Positions 1 to 8,882 of a stretch of 64,000 nucleotides of DNA are shown here, piece by piece. The notes beneath the pieces were generated by a model. The model was given only the letters and a program-made list of their open reading frames with translations, made no database searches and was not told the DNA's origin. Made by a program: the position numbers and the translations under genes. Within the stretch, counting starts at the first letter, position 1. Each line of letters begins with the position of its first letter. The stretch covers positions 231,397 through 295,396 of the forward strand of contig QHSU01000057.1 of the NCBI GenBank assembly GCA_003220535.1, in the 5' to 3' direction. Source of the stretch: Candidatus Rokuibacteriota bacterium (GTDB taxonomy: Bacteria > Methylomirabilota > Methylomirabilia > Rokubacteriales > CSP1-6).

Positions 1-362
1 CCGAGCGCGTAGCCGTGCACCGCGGCGATCACCGGCTTCCAGTTGACGGTGTCGCCGAGCCCGTTTTCTCGCGATCGCCGTCCAGCCGGCCCGCCGAGCC
101 GCTTGAGCTCCTCGCGCGTGCGGAGCTGCCGCTGCTGCACGTCGGCCCCGGAGCAAAAGGCGCGGCCGGCCCCGCTGAGAATCGCGACCTTGAGCTCGGG
201 GTCGGCGTCGAACGCGAAGAGTGCGTCGTTGACGTCTTCGACCAGCTGGTCGTTGGCCGCGTTGAGCTTCTCCGGGCGGTTCAGGATGATATGGCACACC
301 GCGCCCTTCGTCTCGTACCGCACCGTTCCGAATTTCGGCGTGCCGTTGTCCCGTGTGGTCAT
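1..362 (-). CDS. enoyl-CoA hydratase/isomerase family protein (N-terminal part, runs off the window start)
   Basis: Minus-strand translation MTTRDNGTPKFGTVRYETKGAVCHIILNRPEKLNAANDQLVEDVNDALFAFDADPELKVAILSGAGRAFCSGAD... typical crotonase N-terminus; ATG at 362. Confidence 0.85.
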   Translation of the reverse strand, partial: MTTRDNGTPKFGTVRYETKGAVCHIILNRPEKLNAANDQLVEDVNDALFAFDADPELKVAILSGAGRAFCSGADVQQRQLRTREELKRLGGPAGRRSRENGLGDTVNWKPVIAAVHGYAL

Positions 363-452
363 CGGAAGCTCCCTGACTGCTTCTTCACGCTCGTCTCGGC
401 CAGCGGGGCAGCCCGGCGACGGCCCGCGGCTCGCACTGCCGCCGTCGCGAGC

Positions 453-1499
453 TCATTTGAACGCCGGCATCACTTGCTGCGTGAGGATCTGCAAGGTCCG
501 CGTCTCCTGCCCCTTCGGCAAGAGCCCACCCGGGTTCAACTCGGCCGCGACGCCGTTCAGACTGAGCTCTTCCCGGAGCTGCGTGAAACGGCCGACCAGG
601 CCCGGGCCGGTGCCGAAGGCGACCTTGGTGCTCAGGATCTCGGGGTACGTGAGGGTCGACAGGGTCTTGGCTTGAGCCACGCGTCGCTCGGCCGGGCCGG
701 TCCCGGCACGCCCGATCGGCGCGCGAGTCAGATCAGCCTGACGCTGGAAGTAGTACATGATGGTTTCCTCCGGCTCTTCCACGGCGGCCTTCTCGGTGGG
801 AGCGGCGTACACCGGGATCCGGAGGCACACGTCGCCGTCGCCGGCGTGGCCCGCTTCGCGCCACGCTTCGCGATAGCGTCGCACGTGTCCGGCCAGCTCG
901 GGGATGTTCATGCCCCGAAGCCCGACGAAAATCGGCAGGCCCATCCGGCCGACGTGCGGAAAGGTCTCCGGGGTCGTCGCGGCCATCCGGACCGGCGGAT
1001 GCGGCTGTTGATACGGGCGCGGGGTGACCGTGGTGTCGGCGAAGCGGTAGAACTTGCCTTCATAGCTGAAGGGCTCGCCCTTCCAGGCCGTCAGGATGAT
1101 CTCCAGGGCTTCGAAGAACCGCGCCTGGCTCTCTTGGTAGGGAACGCCGAGCGCGTCGTAGGCGCGCGGGCCTCCGCTTCGGCCCACGCCGAAATCGAAC
1201 CGTCCCTGGCTCAGGTGATCGAGCGTCGCGACCTCGCCGGCGACGCGGAGCGGGTGGTTCAACGGAAGGAGCTGTACCGCCGTGCCGACGCGCAGGCGCC
1301 GGGTCCGCGCCACGATCCAGCTCGCGACCAGAAGGGGCGCCGACAGCACCGAGCGGGTGGGGTTGACGAGCATTTCCGCCAGCCACACGACGTCGAGCCC
1401 CCAGCTCTCCGCTGCGTCGACGAGCTCGAACAGCTCGCGGAATGCGTCGCCCTGGCTACTCCCACGCCGTATCTGCTCGGTGAAAATTCCGAAGTCCAT
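453..1499 (-). CDS. LLM-class flavin-dependent oxidoreductase
   Basis: MDFGIFTEQIRRG...GLDVVWLAEMLVNPTRSVLSAPLLVASWIVARTRRLRVGTAVQLLPLNHPLRVAGEVATLDHLSQGRFDFGVGRSGG; ORF extends to 1673 but the MDFGIF start is preferred. Confidence 0.85.
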   Translation of the reverse strand: MDFGIFTEQIRRGSSQGDAFRELFELVDAAESWGLDVVWLAEMLVNPTRSVLSAPLLVASWIVARTRRLRVGTAVQLLPLNHPLRVAGEVATLDHLSQGRFDFGVGRSGGPRAYDALGVPYQESQARFFEALEIILTAWKGEPFSYEGKFYRFADTTVTPRPYQQPHPPVRMAATTPETFPHVGRMGLPIFVGLRGMNIPELAGHVRRYREAWREAGHAGDGDVCLRIPVYAAPTEKAAVEEPEETIMYYFQRQADLTRAPIGRAGTGPAERRVAQAKTLSTLTYPEILSTKVAFGTGPGLVGRFTQLREELSLNGVAAELNPGGLLPKGQETRTLQILTQQVMPAFK

Positions 1500-1613
1500 G
1501 AGGTCTCCCTTCCTGGCGCCCGCGGCCGTGACGACCCTCGCTCCCATCGCGCGGTCGGCCAGGGGCTTTCCGCCGTGACAGGGCCACCAGGTGACTCCTG
1601 CCCGGCCCACCGG

Positions 1614-1649
1614 GAGCGATACTGCTCCGGCGCCGACCGTGCCGTCAAG
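1614..1649 (-). promoter_or_regulatory. putative promoter of the LLM oxidoreductase gene (TTGACG ... CAGTAT)
   Basis: Minus strand CTTGACGGCACGGTCGGCGCCGGAGCAGTATCGCTC; same motif with same spacing upstream of the UbiD gene at 61271-61306. Confidence 0.5.
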
Positions 1650-1964
1650 GAGCCCGTGAGCACGAGCACTCATCGTTCTCGGGCCTCCGGCGAATTTCTG
1701 GAAATTGTTTGGGTTCTTCGGGGGAATTTCCTGACGACTTATAGGGGAGATTTCCTGACGACTTATAGGGGAGACCCCGAATTGAGCGCCACCGGCGCGT
1801 ACTCTACCGTAGCAGTGCTGTGAGGCAAACGGGGGCGATGAGTCCGTCGCAGGGCCGGTATCGCCCGGGGGGCTCGGCGATGATGACGACAGTGAGGTGG
1901 GCGGGTGCCGCGGCAGTCGCAGCGGCGGCGCTGGTGCTCGGGCCTGGGCGTCCTCTGGCCGCCC
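1645..1964 (+). repeat. long direct repeat, copy 1 (wza leader region plus signal peptide codons); partner at 57873-58165
   Basis: TCAAGG.GCCCGTGAGCACGAGCACTCATCGTTC...GCGAATTTCTGGAAATTG...TTTCCTGACGACTTAT.GGG...GGGGGCGATGAGTCCGT.GCAGGGCCGGT...GTGCTCGGGCCTGGGCGTCCTCTGGCCGCCC shared with the second copy. Confidence 0.95.
1735..1774 (+). repeat. 24-bp tandem duplication inside repeat copy 1 (TTTCCTGACGACTTATAGGGGAGA, two copies)
   Basis: Two adjacent TTTCCTGACGACTTATAGGGGAGA units in copy 1, single unit in copy 2 near 57954. Confidence 0.85.
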
Positions 1965-2005
1965 ACCAGCCCGAGACTCTCGCGAACAGCATCACGTTGG
2001 AGTAG
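1880..2005 (+). pseudogene. truncated Wza-like gene: signal peptide only
   Basis: MMTTVRWAGAAAVAAAALVLGPGRPLAA then HQPETLANSITLE*; matches the signal peptide of the intact Wza paralog at 58084. Confidence 0.75.
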
Positions 2006-2008
2006 GCG

Positions 2009-2039
2009 GTCGGGCTGGTCCGCTCGGCGGACCCAGACC
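2009..2039 (+). other. strong imperfect hairpin in the leader of the antiterminator gene
   Basis: GGTCGGGCTGGTCCGCTCGGCGGACCCAGACC: GGTCCGC/GCGGACC stem with outer GGTC/GACC pairing. Confidence 0.5.
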
Positions 2040-2119
2040 GCGAGGAACGACGTGCACCGCTCTGCGTGGTTCGGCCCCCGACCGGGAGGCGCGAAACCAA
2101 AAGGGGCGAAGCCCATCCG

Positions 2120-2698
2120 ATGAACGACGCGACGATGCTCCAGCCGATATCTCGGACGTACGACACGGCCATGATCCACGACGCTGCCGTGTGTGCGTCG
2201 CCGGCGTGGCACGCCCTGTGGACGCGGAGCCACTGCGAGCAGCTGGTCCACGACCAGCTGACAGCCAAGGGATTCGACCTGTTCCTGCCGATGATCGACC
2301 GGTGGTCACGGCGCGGCGGGCTTCGGCACCTCATCCGTATCCCGATGTTCCCGGGTTACGTCTTCCTCAACGGTGTGGTGGACAAGGCGAGCTACGTCGA
2401 AGTCGTGAAAGCGCGCGGGCTGGTGCGAGTGCTCGGCGAGCGCTGGAACCGACTCGCGACCGTCCCTGACGGGGAGCTCGAGGTGATCCGGCGGATCGTC
2501 GGTGCCCGAGTACCTGCCCTGCCGTACGCCTATTTGCGCGAGGGCCAGCGGGTGCGGATCACCCGCGGGCCGCTGGAAGACGTGGAAGGCATTCTCGTTC
2601 GCACCAAACCGAATCGGGGCCTGCTCGTGGTGTCGATCGACCTCCTGCAGCGCAGCGTGGCCGCGCACGTGGACTGCACCTGGGTCGTCGCGGCGTAG
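2120..2698 (+). CDS. UpxY/RfaH-like NusG-family transcription antiterminator
   Basis: WHALWTRSHCEQLVHDQLTAKGFDLFLPMIDRWSRR...MFPGYVFLN...GQRVRITRGPLEDVEGILVRTKPNRGLLVVSIDLLQRSVAAHVD (NGN plus KOW). Confidence 0.9.
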   Translation: MNDATMLQPISRTYDTAMIHDAAVCASPAWHALWTRSHCEQLVHDQLTAKGFDLFLPMIDRWSRRGGLRHLIRIPMFPGYVFLNGVVDKASYVEVVKARGLVRVLGERWNRLATVPDGELEVIRRIVGARVPALPYAYLREGQRVRITRGPLEDVEGILVRTKPNRGLLVVSIDLLQRSVAAHVDCTWVVAA

Positions 2699-2716
2699 GC
2701 CCCAGGGAGGAGAAGC

Positions 2717-3340
2717 ATGACGAGCATGAGGGCGCTGCCCGGATGGGCTGGCACCGCGGGGTTCGTTCTGTCGCTGATCCTCACCGGACTCGCGGCGGCG
2801 CAGGAACAGCCGAGGGCACCCTCCGGGGCCCTGGGGTCCGGGGCCGTGGCGATGGACGGCGCGTACAAGATCGGGCCCGACGACGTCCTCGACATCGCCG
2901 TGTGGAACAACGCGACCGTCAGCCGCGCCGTGCCGGTCCGCCCGGACGGTAAGATCTCGCTTCCGCTGCTCAATGACGTGCCGGTGGCCGGCCTCACCCC
3001 GATGCAGCTGCGGGACGTCCTGACCAAAAAGCTCGCCGAGTTCATGCCGTCGCCTGAAGTCTCCGTCATCGTACGAGAGGTCCGGAGCTTCAACATCTCC
3101 GTCGTCGGCGAGATCAGGAACCCGGGCCGCTACGAGCTCAAGGGCCGGACCACTGTGCTGGACGCTCTCGCCAGGGCCGGCCCGTTCAACGACTTCGCCT
3201 CGCGCGGGCGAATCTTCGTCCTCAGGCCCAACGGAGTGGCCGTGAAGCGAATTCCCTTCAACTACGGCAAGGTTATCGCGGCGGACGCGGAGCACGAGAA
3301 CTTCGTCCTCCAGCCCGGCGACATCGTCGTGGTGCCTTAG
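2717..3340 (+). CDS. polysaccharide export outer membrane protein (Wza family, SLBB)
   Basis: Signal peptide; YKIGPDDVLDIAVWNNATVSRAVPVRPDGKISLPLLNDVPVAGLTPMQLRDVLTKKL. Confidence 0.92.
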   Translation: MTSMRALPGWAGTAGFVLSLILTGLAAAQEQPRAPSGALGSGAVAMDGAYKIGPDDVLDIAVWNNATVSRAVPVRPDGKISLPLLNDVPVAGLTPMQLRDVLTKKLAEFMPSPEVSVIVREVRSFNISVVGEIRNPGRYELKGRTTVLDALARAGPFNDFASRGRIFVLRPNGVAVKRIPFNYGKVIAADAEHENFVLQPGDIVVVP

Positions 3341-3342
3341 GA

Positions 3343-4875
3343 ATGCTGCATCCGGTCGGTAAGGGCACGGTGCTCGAGCTGGGGCTCGAGATGTGGGGCC
3401 GCCGGCAGTGGCTCGCGCTCGGGGTCTTTGCGCTGACGCTCGCCGGCGCGGTCGGCATCGCGACGTTCCTGCCGAACATCTATCGGTCGACGGCCACCGT
3501 GCTCGTGCAGCGCCACCAGGTACCCGAGGCCTTCGTCAGATCTTCCGTCACCGGCGAGCTCGAGACCAGGCTCCAGACCATCAACCAGGAGATCCTGAGC
3601 CGCGCGAAGCTGGAGGGTCTGATCACTCGTCTCGCCCTATATCCGGATTTGAGGAAGCGGGCGCCGGTGGAGGCGGTCGTCGAGCAAATGCGACGCGACA
3701 TCCAGCTCGAGCTCAAAGGGGTTGAACAGCCGGTGGCCGGCCGGAGTGCCACCGTCTCGTTCAACCTCAGCTACCGCGGGCGCGATCCGGAGACCGTCGC
3801 GAAGGTCACCAATACGCTCGCGTTCTTGTACGTCGAGGAGAATTCGAAGGTCCGGGAGCAGCAGGCGTCCCAAACCGCGCAGTTCCTGGGAATCCAGCTC
3901 GCGGAAGCGAAGAAGCGGGTAGACGCGCAGGAAGCGCAGGTTCGCGACTTCAGGGCGCGCCATACCGGTGAGCTTCCCCAGCAGATGGGAGTGAACCTCG
4001 CCACGCTGGAGCGACTCCAGGCCCAGCTCCACTTGAACAGCGCGAACCAGCTGCGGGCGCGGGATCAGCGGATGAGGCAGCTGGCCGCGCCGGAGGGGGG
4101 CGACGCCGTGGGAGCCTTCGACACCCCGACCACCAAGCTGGCGAAGCTGAAACGACAGCTGCTGGACCTCCGTACGCGCTTCAGCGACAAGTATCCGGAC
4201 GTCGTGCGCGTGAAGGGAGAGATCGCCGCTCTCGAACGCGAGATCGCCGCATCGAAACCGGACGGGAACCCGGCCACCGACGCGGTCGCGCTCAACGAGC
4301 CGGACGCGGAGATCAAGGCGCTCAAGGCCGAGGAGCAGCGTCTCCGGCGCGACATCAGCGCCTATCAGCGACGTGTCGAGAACTCCCCTCAGCGCGAGCA
4401 GGAGTTCCAGGAGATGGCGCGGGGCTTCGAGACGGCGAAGGAGACCTACACCTCGCTCTTGAAGCGGTACGAGGACGCCCAGCTCGCGGAGAGTATGGAG
4501 CACAGCCGGCAGGGCGAGCAGTTCCGGATCCTGGATTCCGCCATTCCAGCCAAGCAGCCGCTGGCGCCGAACCGGATCCGGCTCATCCTCGTCGGCGTGC
4601 TGTTCTCCCTCGGGGCGGCGGCGGCAGCGGCGGTGCTGGCCGAGCGGCTCGACACCTCCTTCCATACGTTCGACGACCTCCGGTTGTTCGCCAAGGTGCC
4701 AGTGCTGGCGAGCATCCCGAACGTGGCGAGCGCCGCCGAGACGGCCCGGCTGGCCCGTCGGCGCTGGCTGGCGACGGCCTCGATCATGCTCGGGCTGGCG
4801 CTCGTCGTGCTGGCGGCCTATCAGGTTGCGCACGGAAACGAGCAGCTGGTCCGGATCCTGTCCCGGGGCGCCTGA
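3343..4875 (+). CDS. polysaccharide chain-length determinant (Wzz/GNVR family, long coiled coil)
   Basis: Two terminal TM segments, IYRSTATVLVQ, long coiled coil, GEQFRILDSAIPAKQPLAPNR. Confidence 0.9.
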   Translation: MLHPVGKGTVLELGLEMWGRRQWLALGVFALTLAGAVGIATFLPNIYRSTATVLVQRHQVPEAFVRSSVTGELETRLQTINQEILSRAKLEGLITRLALYPDLRKRAPVEAVVEQMRRDIQLELKGVEQPVAGRSATVSFNLSYRGRDPETVAKVTNTLAFLYVEENSKVREQQASQTAQFLGIQLAEAKKRVDAQEAQVRDFRARHTGELPQQMGVNLATLERLQAQLHLNSANQLRARDQRMRQLAAPEGGDAVGAFDTPTTKLAKLKRQLLDLRTRFSDKYPDVVRVKGEIAALEREIAASKPDGNPATDAVALNEPDAEIKALKAEEQRLRRDISAYQRRVENSPQREQEFQEMARGFETAKETYTSLLKRYEDAQLAESMEHSRQGEQFRILDSAIPAKQPLAPNRIRLILVGVLFSLGAAAAAAVLAERLDTSFHTFDDLRLFAKVPVLASIPNVASAAETARLARRRWLATASIMLGLALVVLAAYQVAHGNEQLVRILSRGA

Positions 4876-4895
4876 CCGGAGGAGGGTTTGAGCCG

Positions 4896-5873
4896 ATGTA
4901 CCTGACCTTTTACGGCTTCAAAGAAAGGCCGTTCAACGCGACGCCCGATCCGAGGTTTCTCTACCTCACGCCGGGACACCGCGAGGCCTTCGCCCAGCTC
5001 GTGTACAGCGTGCGAGGGAACCGCGGGTTCCTCGTGTTGACCGGCGAGGTCGGAACCGGCAAGACGACCCTCCTCCACGCGTTCCGCCAGCGACTCGACG
5101 GCACGGCCGCGGTTGCGCACGTCTTCAACTCGACGCTGCCGTTCGACGAGCTGCTCGAGTTCGTGCTCGAGGAGCTGGGCGTGCCCACCCCCGCGAGCTC
5201 ACCGGCGCAGCGACTGCTCGCCCTGCGGCGCTTCATGCTCGACCGTCGGCGCGCCGGCCAGAACACCGTGCTCATTCTCGACGAAGCGCAGAACCTCGAG
5301 ACGGCGACGCTCGAAAAGATCCGCTTGCTCTCCAACCTCGAGACGCCGACGGAGAAGCTCCTGCAGATCCTGCTGGTTGGCCAGCCGGAGCTGTGGACGA
5401 AGCTCGAGCGCCCGGAGCTTCGCCAGCTCCTGGAGCGGATCGAGCTCCGGTGCAGCCTTTCCCCGTTATCGCGCGATCAGATCCGCGACTATGTCAAGAT
5501 CCGGCTCCGTGTTGCGGGCAGCCGCGACCTCGAGCTCTTCAGCGACCGGGCGCAAGACCGGATTGCGGCCTACTCGCGGGGAATCCCGCGCCGCGTGAAC
5601 ATTCTGTGCGACCACTGCCTGGTCATTGGCTACGCCGACCAGCGGCGGCGGATCGACGTCGACATCGTCGACCAGGCCATCGAGTCGCTCCATGGCGCAG
5701 CCCGGCGTCCGGCGCGCCGGCCCGCTGCGCTGGCCTGGACAACTCGCGACACGCAGCGGCGCCACGGCGATCCCGGCGAACACCGCCGCGGCGGCCGCGC
5801 CCAGGAGCCAGCGTGCGAAACCGCGCATCTCCTCACGTTCGCGCGCCACGTGCGCGACCTGTTCCTGCGATGA
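4896..5873 (+). CDS. ExeA/GspA-like AAA ATPase of EPS loci
   Basis: MYLTFYGFKERPFNATPDPRFLYLTPGHREAFAQLVYSVRGNRGFLVLTGEVGTGKTTLL; VLILDEAQNL. Confidence 0.9.
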   Translation: MYLTFYGFKERPFNATPDPRFLYLTPGHREAFAQLVYSVRGNRGFLVLTGEVGTGKTTLLHAFRQRLDGTAAVAHVFNSTLPFDELLEFVLEELGVPTPASSPAQRLLALRRFMLDRRRAGQNTVLILDEAQNLETATLEKIRLLSNLETPTEKLLQILLVGQPELWTKLERPELRQLLERIELRCSLSPLSRDQIRDYVKIRLRVAGSRDLELFSDRAQDRIAAYSRGIPRRVNILCDHCLVIGYADQRRRIDVDIVDQAIESLHGAARRPARRPAALAWTTRDTQRRHGDPGEHRRGGRAQEPACETAHLLTFARHVRDLFLR

Positions 5874-6784
5874 GTAAATTCCATGAAGCGCTCGAGCGGG
5901 CCGACACGGAGGAGGCCCTCGGGACGACGGCGTCCGCGCCCCGCCGCACGGTCGACGTGTCCGCGTCGCCGGCACCCGAAGCACCGTCCGTTGAGGTGCC
6001 GCCGGCCGCGCCACCACACTTCCCGCGGCCGGTCTTCGAGGCACCGCCGAGGGCGACCAAGCGCGAGGTCGATCGCGCGGACCGCATCGAGGCGTGCCTC
6101 GTGAGCCTGCTCGATCCCAGGTCGTTCGAGGCCGAGCAGTACCGCGTGCTCCGCCATGTCGTGGAGACGCTGCGCAAGGGCGCCAACCTCCAGGTCCTGG
6201 CGGTCACAAGCCCCGGGGTCGGAGACGGCAAGACCACGATCGCCATCAACCTCGCGGGCGCGCTCGCGCAAGCCGTGGACGCTCGCGTCCTGCTAGTGGA
6301 CATCGACATTCGTCGGCCGGCGGTGGCGCGACAGCTGGGGCTCGCCGGCTCGAAACGCTCGCTCGTGACCACGCTCCTGGATGCGAGCTTCACGCTCGAG
6401 AACTCGGTGGAGCGCCTCGCCCACTTCAACCTCTCGGTGCTGCCGGCGGGCGAGCCCGCGGTCGCGCCCTACGAGGTGCTCAAATCTCCGCGGCTCGAGG
6501 CGCTGCTCGACGAAGCGCGGCAATGCTACGACTACATCGTCCTCGATACACCGCCGTTCCTTCCCGTCCCGGACTGCCGGGTCATCGCGAAGTGCGTCGA
6601 TGGGTTTCTCACCGTGGTCAAGGCGCATCGAACGCTGCGGGGTGAGCTGGCGCAGACCCTGGATCTGATGGACCCGGCGAAGGTCGTGGGCCTCGTGTTC
6701 AACGGCGACCATGCGCGCCGCTCCAGCTACTACGACGTGTACACGGCCCCGCCGCGCAGACGTCGCCTGTGGAGGAGCCCGTAA
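5870..6784 (+). CDS. CpsD/CapB-family BY-kinase / polysaccharide biosynthesis ATPase
   Basis: MSKFHEALERAD...FEAEQYRVLRHVVETLRKGANLQVLAVTSPGVGDGKTTIAINLAGALAQ; ATGA overlap with upstream ORF. Confidence 0.9.
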   Translation: MSKFHEALERADTEEALGTTASAPRRTVDVSASPAPEAPSVEVPPAAPPHFPRPVFEAPPRATKREVDRADRIEACLVSLLDPRSFEAEQYRVLRHVVETLRKGANLQVLAVTSPGVGDGKTTIAINLAGALAQAVDARVLLVDIDIRRPAVARQLGLAGSKRSLVTTLLDASFTLENSVERLAHFNLSVLPAGEPAVAPYEVLKSPRLEALLDEARQCYDYIVLDTPPFLPVPDCRVIAKCVDGFLTVVKAHRTLRGELAQTLDLMDPAKVVGLVFNGDHARRSSYYDVYTAPPRRRRLWRSP

Positions 6785-7737
6785 GGATCGTCGCCCTGGG
6801 CGGCGGCACCGGGCTGCCGGCCGTCCTCACAGGGTTGCGCCGGTACCTCCCGGCGAGCTCCAGCATCACCGCGATCGTGACTGCTGCGGACGACGGTGGG
6901 AGCTCAGGGGCCCTGCGAAAGGAATATGGCGTCCTCCCACCCGGAGACATCCGCAACTGCCTGATCGCGCTGGCCCGGGTGGCGCCGGAGGTAAGGGCCG
7001 CGCTCCAGTATCGGTTCGACGGAGGGGTCGCTCAGCACCCGGTGGGGAACCTTCTGCTGGCGGCGCTCGACATGGTCGCGACCGACGAGGTGACGGCGAT
7101 CCGGCTGGCGGCCGAACTGCTCGGCGTGGACGATCTCATCCTGCCATCGACCACGCAGCGCGTTCACCTGGTCGCCGACCTCATGGATGGACGCTCGGTG
7201 TCCGGCGAATCCGAGATCCCGCGGAGCGGCGCTCCGATCGAGCGCGTCCGGATCGATCCGCCCGAGGCGGCCGCGGCGCCTGGAGTGCTGGAGGCGCTGC
7301 ACGCTGCGGACGTGATGATCCTGGGTCCCGGGAGCCTCTACACGAGCCTCCTCGCCACCCTGGTCGTCCCGGGCGTGGTCGAGGCGGTGACACGCTCGCG
7401 AGCGGTCCGGATCTTCGTGTGCAACTCGATGACCGAGCCTGGCGAGACCGACGGATATGACGTCGCCGGGCATCTCCGGGCCCTGGCCGCTCATGGTCTG
7501 CCGTCGGAGGCGCTCGAGTACGTCATCGTCAACACGACTCCGATTCCGTCCAAGATTCTCGCCCGATACGCCGTCGAGGGCGCGAGGCCCGTGGACCCCG
7601 ACTTCGTGCTCCCCGGCGAGCCGCCGGCGATCGTCCGCGCCGATCTCCTCGAGCCCGGTCCGAAGGTCAGGCACGCCCCCGACAAGCTCGGGCCCATCCT
7701 GTGCGACCTGGCGGCCAGGCGCCTGGAGTGGGCGTAG
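6769..7737 (+). CDS. YvcK/CofD-like protein (gluconeogenesis factor family)
   Basis: [23 protein letters not shown]...[36 protein letters not shown]...[22 protein letters not shown]. Confidence 0.9.
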   Translation: MEEPVRIVALGGGTGLPAVLTGLRRYLPASSSITAIVTAADDGGSSGALRKEYGVLPPGDIRNCLIALARVAPEVRAALQYRFDGGVAQHPVGNLLLAALDMVATDEVTAIRLAAELLGVDDLILPSTTQRVHLVADLMDGRSVSGESEIPRSGAPIERVRIDPPEAAAAPGVLEALHAADVMILGPGSLYTSLLATLVVPGVVEAVTRSRAVRIFVCNSMTEPGETDGYDVAGHLRALAAHGLPSEALEYVIVNTTPIPSKILARYAVEGARPVDPDFVLPGEPPAIVRADLLEPGPKVRHAPDKLGPILCDLAARRLEWA

Positions 7738-8882
7738 GACTGGAACCCGGCGGCAGAAGGCTCCCTGTGGAAGCGACGCTTCGCGGCGAGTCGTTCGCGC
7801 TGAGCCTCGTCGTCATCGTCGGCTTCCTGCTCGGGTTGCGCGTGCGACATGGCGTCTGGCACCGCCGCCGGGTCGGCGAGCGCGTGCTGATCTTCGGGAA
7901 GGGCTTCCTCGGGAGCCAGGTCATCGAGGCGATCGAGGGGCAAGAGCATCGGCGATACACGATCGTCGGCGTGGTCCATGACGCCGAGAACCTCGGTCGC
8001 GTCATCGAGACGACTCGGCCGGATCGCATCGTCGTCGCGCTCGACGAGCGACGGGGATGCCTGCCGCTCTGCCGGCTCGTCGAGTCGCTGGCGCGCGGGA
8101 TCGTGGTCGAGGATGTTGCCGAGACCTACGAGCGCTTGACCGGAAAGCTCGCCCTCGAGGCGCTCTCGCCCAGCAGCGTCATCTTCTCCCGAGACTTCCG
8201 GACGTCGAGGCTCCAGCACGCGCTCGCCCGTGCCTTCAGCCTCCTCGTGTCGATGATCGGATCGATCGCTCTCGCCCCCGTCCTCGGAGCGATCGCGCTC
8301 CTGATCAAGCTCGACACCCGCGGCCCCGTGTTCTTCATCCAGGAGCGCGTGGGGTTATCGGGGTGCGCTTTCAAACTGATCAAGTTCCGGACGATGCACC
8401 CGGTCAGCCGGCCGAAGTCCGAGTGGGAGCGGGACAACTACGATCGGATCACGCGCCTCGGGCGGTGGCTCAGGCGGTTCCGGCTCGACGAGCTGCCCCA
8501 ACTCATCAACGTCCTGCGGGGAGACATGAACCTCGTAGGGCCGCGGCCCCATCCGGTGACGAATCTCGAACTGATGATCTTGGCGGCCCGCAACCTGAAC
8601 GAGCTGACGGGCGACGCGATCCCCTACTACGCGCTTCGCTGCGCGGTCCGGCCGGGCATCACCGGCTGGGCGCAGATTCGCTATGGCTACGCGAACGACA
8701 TGGACGAAGAGACGGAGAAGATGCGCTACGACCTCTACTACATCAAGCACATGTCACTGTGGCTCGATCTCCGCATCCTCTTCGACACGGTGAAGGTCGT
8801 CATCCGAGGGTGCAGGTCCGTGACCGCCGCGGCCTGGCGGGGCGCACCCGCCGCACGGCCGTCGCCCGAGGTCAATCCATGA
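7701..8882 (+). CDS. priming sugar transferase (exopolysaccharide polyprenyl glycosylphosphotransferase), short N-terminus; start uncertain, GTG 7767 also plausible
   Basis: LIKLDTRGPVFFIQERVGLSGCAFKLIKFRTM...RRFRLDELPQLINVLRGDMNLVGPRP...RPGITGWAQIRYGYANDMDEETEKMRYDLYYIKHMSLWLDLRILFDTVKVV. Confidence 0.93.
   Translation: MRPGGQAPGVGVGLEPGGRRLPVEATLRGESFALSLVVIVGFLLGLRVRHGVWHRRRVGERVLIFGKGFLGSQVIEAIEGQEHRRYTIVGVVHDAENLGRVIETTRPDRIVVALDERRGCLPLCRLVESLARGIVVEDVAETYERLTGKLALEALSPSSVIFSRDFRTSRLQHALARAFSLLVSMIGSIALAPVLGAIALLIKLDTRGPVFFIQERVGLSGCAFKLIKFRTMHPVSRPKSEWERDNYDRITRLGRWLRRFRLDELPQLINVLRGDMNLVGPRPHPVTNLELMILAARNLNELTGDAIPYYALRCAVRPGITGWAQIRYGYANDMDEETEKMRYDLYYIKHMSLWLDLRILFDTVKVVIRGCRSVTAAAWRGAPAARPSPEVNP

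Noticed and set aside
15-1823. 602-aa + strand ORF and other long ORFs antisense to clear genes (e.g. 10981-13095, 27018-28856, 32049-33245, 61561-63027)
   Set aside because: Their translations are Arg/Ala/His/Gln-rich without domain motifs and lie opposite genes with clear family signatures; expected in ~67% GC DNA with few stop codons.
1841-1860. GCGATGAGTCCGT resembling part of a hammerhead ribozyme core
   Set aside because: Lacks the required CUGAUGA and the GAAA element with cleavage triplet; chance partial match.
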